Shown: one piece after another, positions 1 through 9,637 of the stretch
How the letters are laid out: every line of letters begins with the position of its first letter
Position numbering within the stretch: position 1 is the stretch's first letter
Assembly: GCA_002291945.1 (NCBI GenBank)
Contig: DBAZ01000026.1
Coordinates: 54,506-118,505, forward strand
Direction of reading: 5' to 3'
Source of the DNA: Tepidimonas sp. UBA997
GTDB lineage: Bacteria > Pseudomonadota > Gammaproteobacteria > Burkholderiales > Burkholderiaceae_C
DNA length: 64,000 nt
Made by a program: the position numbers and the translations under genes
Notes under the pieces: generated by a model
Databases searched by the model: none
Told to the model about the DNA's origin: nothing
The model's input: only the letters and a program-made list of their open reading frames with translations

Positions 1-622
1 TGTAGGGAGGCAGGCCCATGTAGTTCAAGGCAGCCGGCATGATGTCGTTGGGCGAATCGAGGAAGATGATGCCGCAGCCGCGCAGGCGGTTGGCGTACTT
101 CGGGTTGAACACCAATTCCCACGCGTTGGCGGGCAGTTCGGTCGTACCCAGCGCGGCCTGAACTTTCTGGCGGTTGATGCCGACGGTGGTAAAACCCCAG
201 CCCCAAGGCACGTAGTGGCGGTTGCCCTCGTCGATCGAGGCCAGCTTCTTCATGAAAGTCGGGTCGAGGTTGGCCAGGTTGGGGATCAGGCTCTTGTTGA
301 GCGGCTGGTACAGGCCCGCGCTGAGCTGGCGCTGCGAGAAACCGACGGTGGGCACCACGATGTCGAAGCCCGAATTACCGGCCACCAAGCGGGCGTGCAG
401 GGCTTCGTTGCTTTCGAAGGTGTTGTAGTTGACGCGGATGCCGGTCTCGGCCTCGAAGGCGGCGATCATGCCTTCGGGAATGTAATCGTCCCAGTTGAAG
501 ATGTTGAGCACGCGCTCGCTGGGCGGCGGAGGCGCTTGCGGAGCGGGGGCTGGCGCATCTTGCTTGCCACAGGCCACCAGAAAGGCAGCAGCCAGCGCCG
601 CTGTCAGGAGTGATTTCATCAT
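1..622 (-). CDS. Polyamine ABC transporter substrate-binding lipoprotein, PotD/PotF family (partial)
   Basis: Periplasmic receptor that would bind putrescine or spermidine and pass it to a PotGHI-type ABC importer. About 207 codons are visible; the C-terminus lies beyond the left edge. The N-terminus is a lipoprotein signal with lipobox LVAC (Cys18), then a Pro/Ala linker and the family start region VLNIFNWDDYIPEG, followed by ETGIRVNYNTFESNE, typical of PotF-like proteins. The ATG at 622 has GGAG about 8 nt upstream; a second ATG follows directly. It is the last visible gene of a leftward polyamine-degradation operon, which supports a polyamine substrate. Substrate specificity cannot be told from the visible half. 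No permease or ATPase gene is in the window; they may follow off the left edge. Confidence 0.88.
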   Translation of the reverse strand, partial: MMKSLLTAALAAAFLVACGKQDAPAPAPQAPPPPSERVLNIFNWDDYIPEGMIAAFEAETGIRVNYNTFESNEALHARLVAGNSGFDIVVPTVGFSQRQLSAGLYQPLNKSLIPNLANLDPTFMKKLASIDEGNRHYVPWGWGFTTVGINRQKVQAALGTTELPANAWELVFNPKYANRLRGCGIIFLDSPNDIMPAALNYMGLPPY

Positions 623-702
623 GCCATTGCTCCAGAAAAGGGGTCCCAACCAAGAAACGGAAAAGCCAGTTGCAGGCGCTTCCGCGCTCACCGTGATTTT
701 AG

Positions 703-2121
703 TCACCGTTTTGAGATTTTTCCCAGCAATTGAAGTTCCTCTAGCGTCAAATCCAGTGCTTTTCGTATCAACGCCAACATTTCATCGATCTGGGCCCGGG
801 TCATGGTCAGCGGCGGGGCGATGATCATGCGGTCGCCCACGGCCCGCATCACCAGACCGTTGTCAAAACAGTGGCCGCGGCACATCATGCCCACCGCCCA
901 TTCCTCGGGGAAGGGCTGTCGGCTGGCCTGGTCCGGTACCAAAACCAGGCCGGCCACGAAACCGCAGGTCTCGGCGTCGCCCACCAGCGGGTGGTCTTTG
1001 AGCCGCTCGAACTCCTTGGCCAGATAGGGGCCGACCTCATCGCGCACCCGGCCGGGCAGGTTCTCGCGGGCCATGATGTCGATGTTGGCCAGCGCCACCG
1101 CACAAGCCACCGGGTGGCCGCTGTAGGTGTAGCCGTGGTTGAACTCGCCGCCGCGCTCGATCAGCACCTGTGCCACGCGCTCGCCCACCAGCACGCCACC
1201 GAGCGGGATGTAGCCGCTGGTCACGGCCTTGGCAAATGTCACCAGATCGGGCTTGATGCCGAATTTTTCGTAGCCAAACCAGTGGCCAAGCCGACCGAAG
1301 GCGCAGATCACCTCGTCGGCAATCAGCAAAATGCCGTATCGATCGACGATGCGCTGCACCTCGGGCCAGTAGGTGGCGGGCGGGATGATGACGCCCCCGG
1401 CCCCCTGCACCGGCTCGGCAATGAACGCGGCCACTCGATCGGGGCCGACTTCGAGAATCTTTGCTTCCAGCCAGCGGGCGGCACGCAGGCCGAAGGCGTC
1501 TTTGCTTTCCCCGTGCTGGGCCAGTTCGTAAAAATACGGCTGCTGGATGTGGGTGATGTCGGGTATGGGCAGGTCGCCCTGGGCATGCATGCCGCTCATG
1601 CCGCCCAGCGACGCACCCGCCATGGTCGAGCCGTGGTAGGCGTTGTGGCGGCTGATGATGACCTTGCGCTGGGGCTGGCCCATCAAGTCCCAGTAGCGCC
1701 GAGCCATGCGGACGTTGGTGTCGTTGCTCTCGGAGCCACTGGAACTGAAGAACACGTGCTGGAAGCGCCGCCCATCCACCACCGGCACCAGTTCGGCCAG
1801 CCGGGCCGCCAGCCGGACGGCCGGTTCGTTGGTGGTCTGGAAAAAGCTGTTGTAAAAAGGCAGCTTCATCATCTGGGCGTGAGCGGCATCGGCGAGCTGC
1901 TGGCGTCCGTAGCCCACGTTGACGCACCACAGGCCGCTCATCGCGTCGAGAATCTGCTTGCCCTCGCTGTCCCAGACATAAATGTCTTGCGCATGGGTGA
2001 TGACGCGCGCACCCTTGGCCGACAAGGCCTTGTGGTCGGTGAACGGGTGCAGAAAATGGGCGCTGTCGAGCGCCTGCAGTTCGGCGGTACTGAGGGTGTG
2101 CGGGTTCATAGGGGTATGCAC
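703..2121 (-). CDS. spuC: Class III aminotransferase, putrescine/omega-amino acid--pyruvate type (SpuC-like)
   Basis: PLP enzyme expected to transfer the amino group of putrescine or a related omega-amine to pyruvate. The fold-type I subgroup II landmarks are present: SSGSES for phosphate binding, the Asp-Glu pair of LLIADEVICAFGR (about residues 269-270) and the PLP lysine in TFAKAVTSGY (about residue 298). Length of about 472 aa fits the family. The start is taken as GTG at 2121 because GGAG lies 6 nt upstream; the ATG at 2109 has no good site, and a longer reading frame would run into the preceding gene. It sits 22 bp after the glutamine synthetase-like gene, in the same operon. The exact amine substrate (putrescine, beta-alanine or GABA) is inferred from context. 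Confidence 0.9.
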   Translation of the reverse strand: MHTPMNPHTLSTAELQALDSAHFLHPFTDHKALSAKGARVITHAQDIYVWDSEGKQILDAMSGLWCVNVGYGRQQLADAAHAQMMKLPFYNSFFQTTNEPAVRLAARLAELVPVVDGRRFQHVFFSSSGSESNDTNVRMARRYWDLMGQPQRKVIISRHNAYHGSTMAGASLGGMSGMHAQGDLPIPDITHIQQPYFYELAQHGESKDAFGLRAARWLEAKILEVGPDRVAAFIAEPVQGAGGVIIPPATYWPEVQRIVDRYGILLIADEVICAFGRLGHWFGYEKFGIKPDLVTFAKAVTSGYIPLGGVLVGERVAQVLIERGGEFNHGYTYSGHPVACAVALANIDIMARENLPGRVRDEVGPYLAKEFERLKDHPLVGDAETCGFVAGLVLVPDQASRQPFPEEWAVGMMCRGHCFDNGLVMRAVGDRMIIAPPLTMTRAQIDEMLALIRKALDLTLEELQLLGKISKR

Positions 2122-2143
2122 GGTAGGCTCCAGATACAAACGG

Positions 2144-3511
2144 TCAGACGTGCAGCAACAGGTGTTCACGTTCCCAAGGTGAAATCACTTTCATGAATTC
2201 GGCAAATTCGAGTTCCTTGATTTCGGTGTACACGGTAATGAATTCGTGGCCCAGCACCTCGTGCAGTTCCGAGTCGCGGCGCAGCCAGTCCAGCGCCTCA
2301 CCCAAGCTGCGCGGCAGGGCATAGGGCGACAGGTAGGCGTCACCCTTCATTTCCGGTTTCGGCTTGATCTGGTTTTTCATGCCCACATAACCGCAAGCCA
2401 GCGTCATGGCCATGGCCAGATAGGGGTTGGCGTCGGCACCGATGACGCGGTTCTCGACGCGCCGCGCCGCTGGCGATGAAATCGGGGAGCGGATGCCCAC
2501 GGTGCGGTTGTCGTAACCCCATTCGATGTTGATGGGTGCCGCCGTGTAACGCGACAGGCGCCGGTAGCTGTTCACATAGGGGGCCACCAGCGCCATGGCC
2601 GACGGGACGTGTTTTTGCAACCCGCCGATGTAGTGGAAAAACGCTGCGGTAGGCAAACCGTCGGCGCTGCTGAAGATGTTGCGCCCGTCGGCCTTGCTGA
2701 CGATGCTCTGGTGCATGTGCATGGCACTGCCCGGCTCGCCCGCGATCGGCTTGGCCATGAAGGTGGCGTACATGTCGTGGCGCAGCGCGGCTTCGCGCAC
2801 GGTGCGCTTGAAGAAAAAGACCTCGTCGGCCAGCCCCAGCGGGTGGCCGTGAAAGAAGTTGATCTCCATCTGGCCGGCACCGATTTCGTGGATCAGCGTG
2901 TCCACATTCAAGCCCATCTGGTGGCAGTATTCGTAGATGTCTTCGAATAGCGGGTCGAACTCGTTGACGGCGTCGATGCTGTAGGCCTGACGCGACGTTT
3001 CGGCACGGCCACTGCGACCCACCGGCGGGCGCAACGGGGTGTTGGAGTCGGTGTTGCGGGCCGTCAGGTAGAACTCCAGCTCGGGCGCAATCACCGGCTC
3101 CCAGCCCTCGGTGGCGTAGAGGTCGCAGACCCGGCGCAACACGCTGCGCGGGGCGTAAGGCACCAACTGGCCATTGGAGTCGAAACAGTCATGGATGACC
3201 TGCGCCGTCGGGTCGGTGGCCCAAGGCACGATGCGCACGCTGGACGGGTCGGGCCGCAGTTGCATGTCACGGTCGGTTGGCTCGATCACGTCGTAATACG
3301 GCCCACTGGACGGCTGCTCGCCGGTCACGCTCATGGCCACGATGGCATGGGGCAGGCGCATCCCCCGGTCTTCGGTGAACTTTTCGCGCGGCAGAATCTT
3401 GCCGCGTGCCACGCCGGTCAGGTCCGGCACCAGACACTCGACTTCGGTCACGCGGCGCGCATTGAGCCAGTGTTCCAGTTCGATAAAGCTGTGGGGGGTG
3501 CTGTGTTGCAT
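2144..3511 (-). CDS. puuA: Glutamine synthetase family protein, probable gamma-glutamylputrescine synthetase
   Basis: Expected to ligate glutamate to putrescine using ATP, the first step of the gamma-glutamyl polyamine pathway. At 455 aa it has the length of PuuA/SpuI-type enzymes. Visible glutamine synthetase features are the N-terminal beta-grasp region, the metal and substrate segment around AGQMEINFFHG, the ATP-binding stretch GEPGSAMHMHQSI and the C-terminal ENRVIGADANPYLAMA. A true nitrogen-assimilating GlnA would be a poorer match, and the neighbours puuD and puuB are the other pathway enzymes. Start ATG at 3511. It lies 30 bp after puuD. Confidence 0.92.
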   Translation of the reverse strand: MQHSTPHSFIELEHWLNARRVTEVECLVPDLTGVARGKILPREKFTEDRGMRLPHAIVAMSVTGEQPSSGPYYDVIEPTDRDMQLRPDPSSVRIVPWATDPTAQVIHDCFDSNGQLVPYAPRSVLRRVCDLYATEGWEPVIAPELEFYLTARNTDSNTPLRPPVGRSGRAETSRQAYSIDAVNEFDPLFEDIYEYCHQMGLNVDTLIHEIGAGQMEINFFHGHPLGLADEVFFFKRTVREAALRHDMYATFMAKPIAGEPGSAMHMHQSIVSKADGRNIFSSADGLPTAAFFHYIGGLQKHVPSAMALVAPYVNSYRRLSRYTAAPINIEWGYDNRTVGIRSPISSPAARRVENRVIGADANPYLAMAMTLACGYVGMKNQIKPKPEMKGDAYLSPYALPRSLGEALDWLRRDSELHEVLGHEFITVYTEIKELEFAEFMKVISPWEREHLLLHV

Positions 3512-3541
3512 GGTCGATCCGGATGAAAAGTCAGGTGAACA

Positions 3542-4381
3542 TCATCGCAGGAACTGGGCGCTGAGTTCAACCGAGAGTCTTTCGGGCGCTGCGGCAACGG
3601 CCCGCCCTTGCTGCAGGCGGGTCTGGTGCCGGGCACGCACCGCTTCGCCAAAGGCGCGCCAGATGGCGGCATAGAACGGATTTTCCGAGCAGCGCCATTC
3701 GGGGTGCCACTGCACCGCGTAGGCAAAAGCAGGTGCGCCCAGCACCTCGAAGGCCTCCACCAACCCATCGGGCGCGTACGCCAACGCCCGCAAACCGGGG
3801 GCCAGTCGGGCGACGCCCTGCCCATGCAGGGAATTGACCCGTGCTTGCCCGCCGCCCGCCCATTGCTCGAACACGCTGCCCGGCTCGAACCGAAGCGCAT
3901 GGCTGGGTGCGTATTGCTGGTCGATGCTGCCGTCGGGCTCCCGGTGGTCCATCAGGCCATCGACCGCATGCACGGTCTGGTGCAAACTCCCACCCAAGGC
4001 GACGTTGATTTCCTGCAACCCCCGGCAAATGCCCAGCAGCGGCACGCCCTCGGCCACACAGGCCTTGACTAGGGTCAGGGTCAGGGAATCGCGCTGCGGA
4101 TCCAGCGGCAGGCTGGGGTCGTACAAGGCCTCGTTGAAGTGAGACGGATGCACATTGGACGGGGAGCCGGTGAGCATGACCCCATCGACCAGATTGAGCA
4201 GTTGCGGCACCTGGGCGGCGTCGGCCAACGGGAACATGACCGGCTGTGCGTGAGCGCCCACCTTGACGGCGCGGGCGTATTTGTCGCCCAGCAGCAGAAA
4301 CGGCATCCTGTGGCTGCCCAGCAGGCGGTGGTCGGCCGGCAGCCAGACCAAGGGCGGAGGGGAAAAAGTGTCGTCGTTCAT
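3542..4381 (-). CDS. puuD: Gamma-glutamyl-gamma-aminobutyrate hydrolase, class I glutamine amidotransferase-like (PuuD)
   Basis: Peptidase C26 enzyme that would release glutamate and GABA from gamma-glutamyl-GABA. The 279-aa protein carries the nucleophile elbow LLGICRGLQEIN (Cys119) and the His/Glu pair in YAVQWHPEW (His226, Glu228). TGSPSNVHP is the usual PuuD strand after the N-terminal half. I start it at ATG 4381 (MNDDTF); the reading frame is open further upstream, but that part runs over puuB and has no family similarity. The stop of puuB is 19 bp upstream. Confidence 0.93.
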   Translation of the reverse strand: MNDDTFSPPPLVWLPADHRLLGSHRMPFLLLGDKYARAVKVGAHAQPVMFPLADAAQVPQLLNLVDGVMLTGSPSNVHPSHFNEALYDPSLPLDPQRDSLTLTLVKACVAEGVPLLGICRGLQEINVALGGSLHQTVHAVDGLMDHREPDGSIDQQYAPSHALRFEPGSVFEQWAGGGQARVNSLHGQGVARLAPGLRALAYAPDGLVEAFEVLGAPAFAYAVQWHPEWRCSENPFYAAIWRAFGEAVRARHQTRLQQGRAVAAAPERLSVELSAQFLR

Positions 4382-4400
4382 CTCAAACTCGCACAAGCGC

Positions 4401-5720
4401 TCAACCCAGCGCGTCCTTGAACCGATACCACAGCATCCCCAGCGCCAGCGCCGGGGTGCGCAGCATCGCTCCCCCCGGGAAAGGGGTGTGGCGGATGCGG
4501 GCAAACAAGTCGAAGCGGCTGGCCTGCCCGGCAATGGCTTCGGCCACCAAGCGCCCTGCCAGCCCGGTAGCCGCGACGCCATGTCCGCTGAACCCCTGCA
4601 GGTAATACACCTTGGATGACAAACGCCCAAAGTCGGGCGCACGGTTCATGCTGATATCGACAAAACCGCCCCACACATAATCCACCGGCACGTCTTTGAG
4701 CGCTGGGAAGATGCGCACCATGCGTTCGCGCATGACGGCTTGGAGCCGGGGTGGTGTCATGGTGGTGTAGCTCACCCGCCCGCCAAAGAGCAGGCGGTGG
4801 TCGGCACTGAAGCGGAAATAATCCAGCACGAAGTTGTTGTCGCAGACGGCGGCGTTGGACGGAATCAGGCGCTGGCAGTGTGCCGGATCGATCGCTGCCG
4901 TGCCGATGATGTAAGTGCCCACCGGCATGATGCGGCTGTGCAGAGGCCGGGCCAGTTGCGGCGAAATGGCCGACAACATGCAATTGCCCGCCAGAACGGC
5001 AAAGCGCGCCTGCACCTGCCCGTGCGGGGTCTGCACGGTCAGCCCACTAGCGGTGGTCGCCATGGACAGCGCCGGGCTGCCTTCAAACAAGCGCACCCCC
5101 AGCGACTCGGCGGCCTGCGCCAGCCCCAGCGCGTACTTCAAGGGGTGCAGGTGGCCGGAGGTGTTTTCGTAAGCGGCGGCATGGTAGCGCTCGCTGGCAA
5201 TCAGTCGGGATACGTCCGCTCCAGTGGCCACGTCACAGGACAGCCCATAGTCTCTGGCCTGTACGTCCAGATCGTCGAGCAGTTGCCGCGCCTTGCGGGC
5301 ACTATCGGCCACATACAGATAGCCCGGCACCCAGTCACAGGCGATGCCAAAGCGGGCGATGCGTTCACGAATGATGGCGATCGCTTCGAGCGACATGTCC
5401 CAGACGCGGCGGGCATCTGCGCGGCCCAGTTGCTGCTCGAACGGCTCCTGCCCACTGGCAAAACCTACGATGGCCTGACCACCGTTGCGGCCACTGGCCC
5501 CGAAACCGACCCGTTCGGCGTCCAGCAGCACCACACTCAAGCCCCGGTCGGCCAGTTCTATCGCCGCGTTCAAGCCAGCAAACCCCGCACCCACCACCAC
5601 CACATCGGCTTGCACCGGTTCGGCCAAGGGGGGCCGTGGCGGCGCACGCTGCACGCTGGCTTCGTAGTAGCTGTGCTGGTTCAGCACGGTGTCAGAGCGC
5701 AACAAAGAGGTCTGGAACAT
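4401..5720 (-). CDS. puuB: FAD-dependent gamma-glutamylputrescine oxidoreductase (PuuB, DAO family)
   Basis: Flavoprotein of the D-amino acid oxidase fold expected to oxidise gamma-glutamylputrescine to gamma-glutamyl-aminobutyraldehyde. The N-terminus has the SYYEAS segment seen in PuuB proteins, then the dinucleotide-binding VVVGAGFAGL (GxGxxG at residues 44-49), followed by GFGASGRNGGQ, a typical FAD-contact motif of this subfamily. About 439 aa, full length. ATG at 5720 is the best start although no strong ribosome-binding site precedes it. It is the first gene of the leftward puu operon, and the 109-bp spacer upstream holds tandem repeats described separately. Confidence 0.92.
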   Translation of the reverse strand: MFQTSLLRSDTVLNQHSYYEASVQRAPPRPPLAEPVQADVVVVGAGFAGLNAAIELADRGLSVVLLDAERVGFGASGRNGGQAIVGFASGQEPFEQQLGRADARRVWDMSLEAIAIIRERIARFGIACDWVPGYLYVADSARKARQLLDDLDVQARDYGLSCDVATGADVSRLIASERYHAAAYENTSGHLHPLKYALGLAQAAESLGVRLFEGSPALSMATTASGLTVQTPHGQVQARFAVLAGNCMLSAISPQLARPLHSRIMPVGTYIIGTAAIDPAHCQRLIPSNAAVCDNNFVLDYFRFSADHRLLFGGRVSYTTMTPPRLQAVMRERMVRIFPALKDVPVDYVWGGFVDISMNRAPDFGRLSSKVYYLQGFSGHGVAATGLAGRLVAEAIAGQASRFDLFARIRHTPFPGGAMLRTPALALGMLWYRFKDALG

Positions 5721-5805
5721 GGCAAACGGTGCGGGCAAACGGTTCCCTCGAGAGTAGCCGCAAAACAGGCGATAAACCAAACGATAACGCAAACGATACC
5801 GGGAT
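5721..5805. repeat. Tandem short repeats in the puuB upstream region (candidate operators)
   Basis: Three 12-bp units follow each other at 5770-5781, 5782-5793 and 5794-5805, each beginning CGATA; the first two read CGATAAACCAAA and CGATAACGCAAA. Closer to the start codon, GGCAAACGGT occurs twice (5721-5730 and 5734-5743). On the minus strand all share a CGTTTG core. The spacing and position just before the first puu gene suggest regulator-binding sites, but no regulator gene is adjacent. Confidence 0.5.
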
Positions 5806-5829
5806 CCCTTGCCTGTGTAAGGTTGCCGC

Positions 5830-7080
5830 TCAGCGCTGGCCACCTGCATCGGCCAAGGCCCGCTGGTGCCAAGCAAAAGCCGCACCCACCCAGAGCGCCA
5901 GCGCCGAAAACAGCAGCCCGCGCTGCAAGCCGCCCGGGCCGTCGGCAATCCAGCCCACCACCGTCGGCCCGACGATCTGCCCGACGGCAAACACGATGGT
6001 GAAGGCGCTGATGCCAGTGGCCCACTGGGCGGCGGGCAGGTTGTGGCGCACCCAGGCCGTGGTGGAGGCCACCACCGACAGGAACACCCCGCCAAACAGC
6101 AGCCCCGACAACAGCAGCATCGGCCAAGCGGCGGTGAGCGCGGGTATGACCGTGGCCAGGCCGAGCAGGGCATTCAGCCGTGCCAAGGGCTGACCGTCTC
6201 GGTGGCGATCCAGCAAGCCGGCCCAGATGCGGGACGAGGCCACCACCGCCAGCCCGAGCAGGCTGTAAAACAGGGTGATGGCGGCACTGCCGACCCCTTG
6301 GTCGCGCAATAGCGCAATCACGAAGGTCATGTAGCCGATGTAGCCGACGCCAAACAGGGTGTAGCCCACCAATGCCGGGGCAAACCGCCGCCAGCGCACA
6401 GGGGGCAAGGGGCAAGTCGCCGACTCGCCCGCGCTGTGGGCGGGTTTGGCGGCACTAGCCGTCTGTGCCAAGGCCCGCTGCACCCAGGCCAGCGCCAGCG
6501 TAGCCAGCACACACAGCAGCGCCAGCCACCACCAGGCCCAGGCCCAGGCATGTGGCCGGTGCGCCATGATGTCGAGCACCCAGGGCACCGACACCGCCGA
6601 CGCCACGATGCCCCAACCCGTGCCGCCGTAGTACAGACCCAGCAACAAGCCACTGCGGGCCGGCCACAAGGCTCCCATGCGGGCCGCCAGCAAACCACCA
6701 GCCACAAACACCCAGGCACTGGCCACGCCCGCCAGCAGCCGCTGCCACAACAGGGGAATGACATCGACAAAAAACCCGCTCGCCGCCATGAACACACTGG
6801 CCAGTGCAGCACCCAGCACCAGCAAACGGCCTGGGCCGATGCGCTGCATCAGCCACGGCGTACCCAGGGCACCCAGCAGGTAGCCCAAGGCGTTGAAGGT
6901 GTTCATGGCCCCGGCCAGGGTGTAGCTCCAACCCAAGTCGTCGCGCATCGGCGGCAGCAACAAACCATAGGCAAAGCGCGTGATGCCCAATGAAACCGCC
7001 GCCCCCAGCGACAGCGCCAACGCCAGCCACAAGACCGACGCTGGCCGAACCGGCATAGGGGGGCAACTTGCTGGCGTCAT
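5830..7080 (-). CDS. MFS transporter, YbfB/YjiJ family
   Basis: Inner-membrane transporter of about 416 aa with roughly 12 hydrophobic segments. The N-terminal stretch [20 protein letters not shown] followed by [17 protein letters not shown] is characteristic of the YbfB/YjiJ group of major facilitators, whose substrates are largely unknown. The start is ATG 7080, which overlaps the copA stop by 4 nt (ATGA) and so suggests translational coupling; an in-frame upstream start would intrude on copA. Being coupled to copA it may be co-expressed under copper stress, but I see no metal-binding motif. It could equally be an exporter of unrelated compounds. Confidence 0.85.
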   Translation of the reverse strand: MTPASCPPMPVRPASVLWLALALSLGAAVSLGITRFAYGLLLPPMRDDLGWSYTLAGAMNTFNALGYLLGALGTPWLMQRIGPGRLLVLGAALASVFMAASGFFVDVIPLLWQRLLAGVASAWVFVAGGLLAARMGALWPARSGLLLGLYYGGTGWGIVASAVSVPWVLDIMAHRPHAWAWAWWWLALLCVLATLALAWVQRALAQTASAAKPAHSAGESATCPLPPVRWRRFAPALVGYTLFGVGYIGYMTFVIALLRDQGVGSAAITLFYSLLGLAVVASSRIWAGLLDRHRDGQPLARLNALLGLATVIPALTAAWPMLLLSGLLFGGVFLSVVASTTAWVRHNLPAAQWATGISAFTIVFAVGQIVGPTVVGWIADGPGGLQRGLLFSALALWVGAAFAWHQRALADAGGQR

Positions 7081-9344
7081 GACTGCGCAGCGGGTTTCCA
7101 GCGCTTGAGCCACAGGGCATTGGCGACCACGCTGACCGAACTCAGCGCCATGGCGGCACCGGCCACCATCGGACTCAGATAGCCCAGCGCTGCCAGCGGT
7201 ATCCCGGCGGTGTTATAGACAAAGGCCCAAAACAGGTTCTGGCGTATCTTGTTGAGGGTGCGTCGCGCAATGCTCAACGCCCCACTCACCAGCAGCGGGT
7301 CGCCGCGCATCAGCGTGATGCCCGCCGCGTGCATGGCCACGTCCGAGCCGCCCTGGGCATGGCTCATGGCGATGCTCACATCCGCTGCGGCCAAGGCCGG
7401 CGCATCGTTGATGCCATCGCCCACCATCAGCACCCGTTGCCCGGCGGCTCTCAGCGCGGCCACCCGGGCGGCTTTGTCAGCCGGCAGCACCTCGGCCAGC
7501 ACCTCGCCCGCTTCGGGTCGCAGGCCCAATCGTCGAGCCATGGCTTCTGCCGCGCCCCGGTTGTCGCCCGAGATCATGCAGACCCGATAACCCTGTGTAC
7601 GCAGATCGGCAATCGCCTGTTGCGCATGTGCTTTGGGCTGGTCGGCAAACCCCATCAAGGCCAGCGCACGGATGCGGCCCGTGCCGGTGGCCAGCCCGGA
7701 TACGGTCTGACCCTGGGCCTGCATGGCCTGCGCCGATGCGGACAAGTCGCCCCACTCCACCCCGAGTTGCTCCAGCCAGCGCAAACTGCCCACCCACATC
7801 GGGCTGCCCTGCACCAAGCCGTGGCTGCCGTGGCCCGGCACGGTCTGAACCGACTCGGCCATCCATCCAGCGTCGGGGTATGAAGCCAGCGCATCCAGCA
7901 CCGCACGGGCCAGCGGGTGTTCGCTTTGCCGCTGCAAAGCGGCAGCCGTCTGCAGCACCTGTTGCTGGTCCACGCCGGGGGCCAGCAGCAAGTTCACCAG
8001 GCGCGGACGACCTTCGGTCAGGGTGCCGGTTTTGTCAAAGGCCACCACATCCACCCGCTGAGCCTGTTCCAGCACCGCCGCGTCCTTGATCAAAATGCCA
8101 TGCCGCGCTGCCACACCGGTGCCCGCCATGATGGCGGTCGGGGTGGCCAGCCCCAACGCACAGGGGCAGGCAATCACCAGCACCGCCACCGCGTGCAACA
8201 CCGCGACTTCCAGCGCCACCCCCTGCCAAGCCCACCAAGCGAAGAAGGTGATGATGGCAATCAACAAAACCACCGGCACAAAGACGGTAGCAACCCGATC
8301 CACCAGACGCTGCACCGGTGGCTTGGCAACTTGCGCGTCCTGCACCAGCGCAATGATGCGCGACAGCACACTCTGGGTACCCACCGCCAGCACCTGAATC
8401 TGCAGCACCCCATCGCCGTTCAGACTGCCCCCGGTGACGCTGTCACCCACGCGCTTGGCCACCGGCATCGGTTCGCCCGTGAGCATCGATTCATCGACAG
8501 CCGATTGGCCTTGCAGCACCCGTCCATCGGCGGGAAAACGCTCACCGGCTTTCACCAGCAGCACGTCGTCTGGCAGCAATTCAGCCACTGGCACATCCTG
8601 CATCGACTCGCGACGCTGCCCGTCGGGCAGCAGATGCGCCACCTCGGGCCGCAAAGCCTGCAAGGCACGGATGGCCTCGGTCGTCTGGCGTTTGGCCCGC
8701 GCTTCCAGCCATTTACCCAGCAAGACCAGGGTGATGATCATGGCCGAGGCTTCGTAGTACAGATGCACCACGGCGCCTGGCTCGGCACGCCACCACAGCC
8801 AAGTGCTCAAACCCCAGGCCGCGCTGGTGCCCAAGGCCACCAGCAATTCCATGTTGCCGCTGCCGACCTTGATGGCATGCCAGCCAGCGCGATAGAAACG
8901 GGCACCGAGTATGAATTGCACCGGCGTCGCCAACACAAACTGCCACAAAGCGGGCAACATCCAGTGTTCGCCCAACAACTCGCCCACCATCGGTCCGGCC
9001 AAGGGTAGCGTCAGCAAGATTCCCAGCAACACCGGCCAGAAGTCGCGCGGCAGCCCTAGCAAGGAACTTGCCTGAGCTTGCTGGGCCGCCTCTAGGGTGC
9101 GCGGTTCATAGCCCGCGTCACGCACGGCGCGTTGCAGGCGGGCCTGCCAGGCGCTCGGGGGCTCATCCGTGGCGGGCTGACCCAGCACACGGGCCGACTC
9201 AGTGGCCAGATTGACCGACACCGACTGCACCCCAGGCACACGCTGCAAAGCCCGTTCGACCCGCCCGACACAACTGGCACAGGTCATGCCACCCACCCCG
9301 AGGTCAACTGGCCGCAGCGACGGTGTATCAACGATCGTTTGCAT
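7077..9344 (-). CDS. copA: Copper-exporting P1B-type ATPase (CopA)
   Basis: Pumps Cu(I) from cytoplasm to periplasm using ATP. The 755-aa protein has one N-terminal heavy-metal-associated domain (GMTCASC, Cys22 and Cys25), the actuator TGEP at 289-292, the transmembrane metal site CPC at 393-395 in [12 protein letters not shown], the phosphorylated Asp in DKTGT (437-441) and a [10 protein letters not shown] hinge. Many CopA proteins carry two metal-binding domains; this one has one. ATG 9344 is the natural start, and a promoter with MerR-family spacing ends right before it. The soluble chaperone gene copZ is divergent, 98 bp away. No cueR gene is in the window. Confidence 0.95.
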   Translation of the reverse strand: MQTIVDTPSLRPVDLGVGGMTCASCVGRVERALQRVPGVQSVSVNLATESARVLGQPATDEPPSAWQARLQRAVRDAGYEPRTLEAAQQAQASSLLGLPRDFWPVLLGILLTLPLAGPMVGELLGEHWMLPALWQFVLATPVQFILGARFYRAGWHAIKVGSGNMELLVALGTSAAWGLSTWLWWRAEPGAVVHLYYEASAMIITLVLLGKWLEARAKRQTTEAIRALQALRPEVAHLLPDGQRRESMQDVPVAELLPDDVLLVKAGERFPADGRVLQGQSAVDESMLTGEPMPVAKRVGDSVTGGSLNGDGVLQIQVLAVGTQSVLSRIIALVQDAQVAKPPVQRLVDRVATVFVPVVLLIAIITFFAWWAWQGVALEVAVLHAVAVLVIACPCALGLATPTAIMAGTGVAARHGILIKDAAVLEQAQRVDVVAFDKTGTLTEGRPRLVNLLLAPGVDQQQVLQTAAALQRQSEHPLARAVLDALASYPDAGWMAESVQTVPGHGSHGLVQGSPMWVGSLRWLEQLGVEWGDLSASAQAMQAQGQTVSGLATGTGRIRALALMGFADQPKAHAQQAIADLRTQGYRVCMISGDNRGAAEAMARRLGLRPEAGEVLAEVLPADKAARVAALRAAGQRVLMVGDGINDAPALAAADVSIAMSHAQGGSDVAMHAAGITLMRGDPLLVSGALSIARRTLNKIRQNLFWAFVYNTAGIPLAALGYLSPMVAGAAMALSSVSVVANALWLKRWKPAAQS

Positions 9345-9381
9345 GGCCGAAGTATGAACCCAGACGCCGTGGCCAAGTCAA
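9344..9381 (-). promoter_or_regulatory. CueR/MerR-type promoter of copA with 19-bp spacer
   Basis: On the minus strand TTGACT (9376-9381) and CATACT (9351-9356) are separated by exactly 19 bp, the lengthened spacer typical of promoters twisted open by MerR-family activators. The spacer resembles CueR-controlled copA promoters (TTGAC, a CC-rich left arm, GGGTT before the -10), though its dyad is weak. Transcription would begin about at the A of the copA start codon. Confidence 0.6.
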
Positions 9382-9442
9382 GGGACACGACTTGGACGCG
9401 TTGGAAAGATGGATACTGACGCTTTCAATGCAAGGAAACCCC

Positions 9443-9637
9443 ATGGAACACCAGTTTAACGTGCAGGGCATGACCTGCGGCCATTGTGAAAAAGCCGTCC
9501 GGCAAGCGCTGCTGGCCACCGACCCCGACGCCCACGTACAGATCGACCGCAGCACTGGCGATGTCCGGGTGCAGAGCACAGCCACTCGCGACGCCTTGGC
9601 CGGTGCGATACGGGCAGAAGGCTACACCGTGGCCTAA
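9443..9637 (+). CDS. copZ: Copper chaperone CopZ, heavy-metal-associated domain protein
   Basis: Small cytoplasmic Cu(I) carrier of 64 aa consisting of a single HMA fold with the motif GMTCGHC (Cys12 and Cys15). It would hand copper to CopA or to a copper sensor. ATG 9443 is preceded by AAGGA at a good distance; the frame is open upstream but that part is not domain sequence. It is transcribed away from copA and ends in a 340-bp spacer before minC. Confidence 0.92.
   Translation: MEHQFNVQGMTCGHCEKAVRQALLATDPDAHVQIDRSTGDVRVQSTATRDALAGAIRAEGYTVA

Noticed and set aside
871..2196. Long plus-strand open frame (441 codons) opposite the aminotransferase gene
   Set aside because: Shadow of a GC-rich coding strand; it has no recognisable domain, and the minus-strand aminotransferase is unmistakable.
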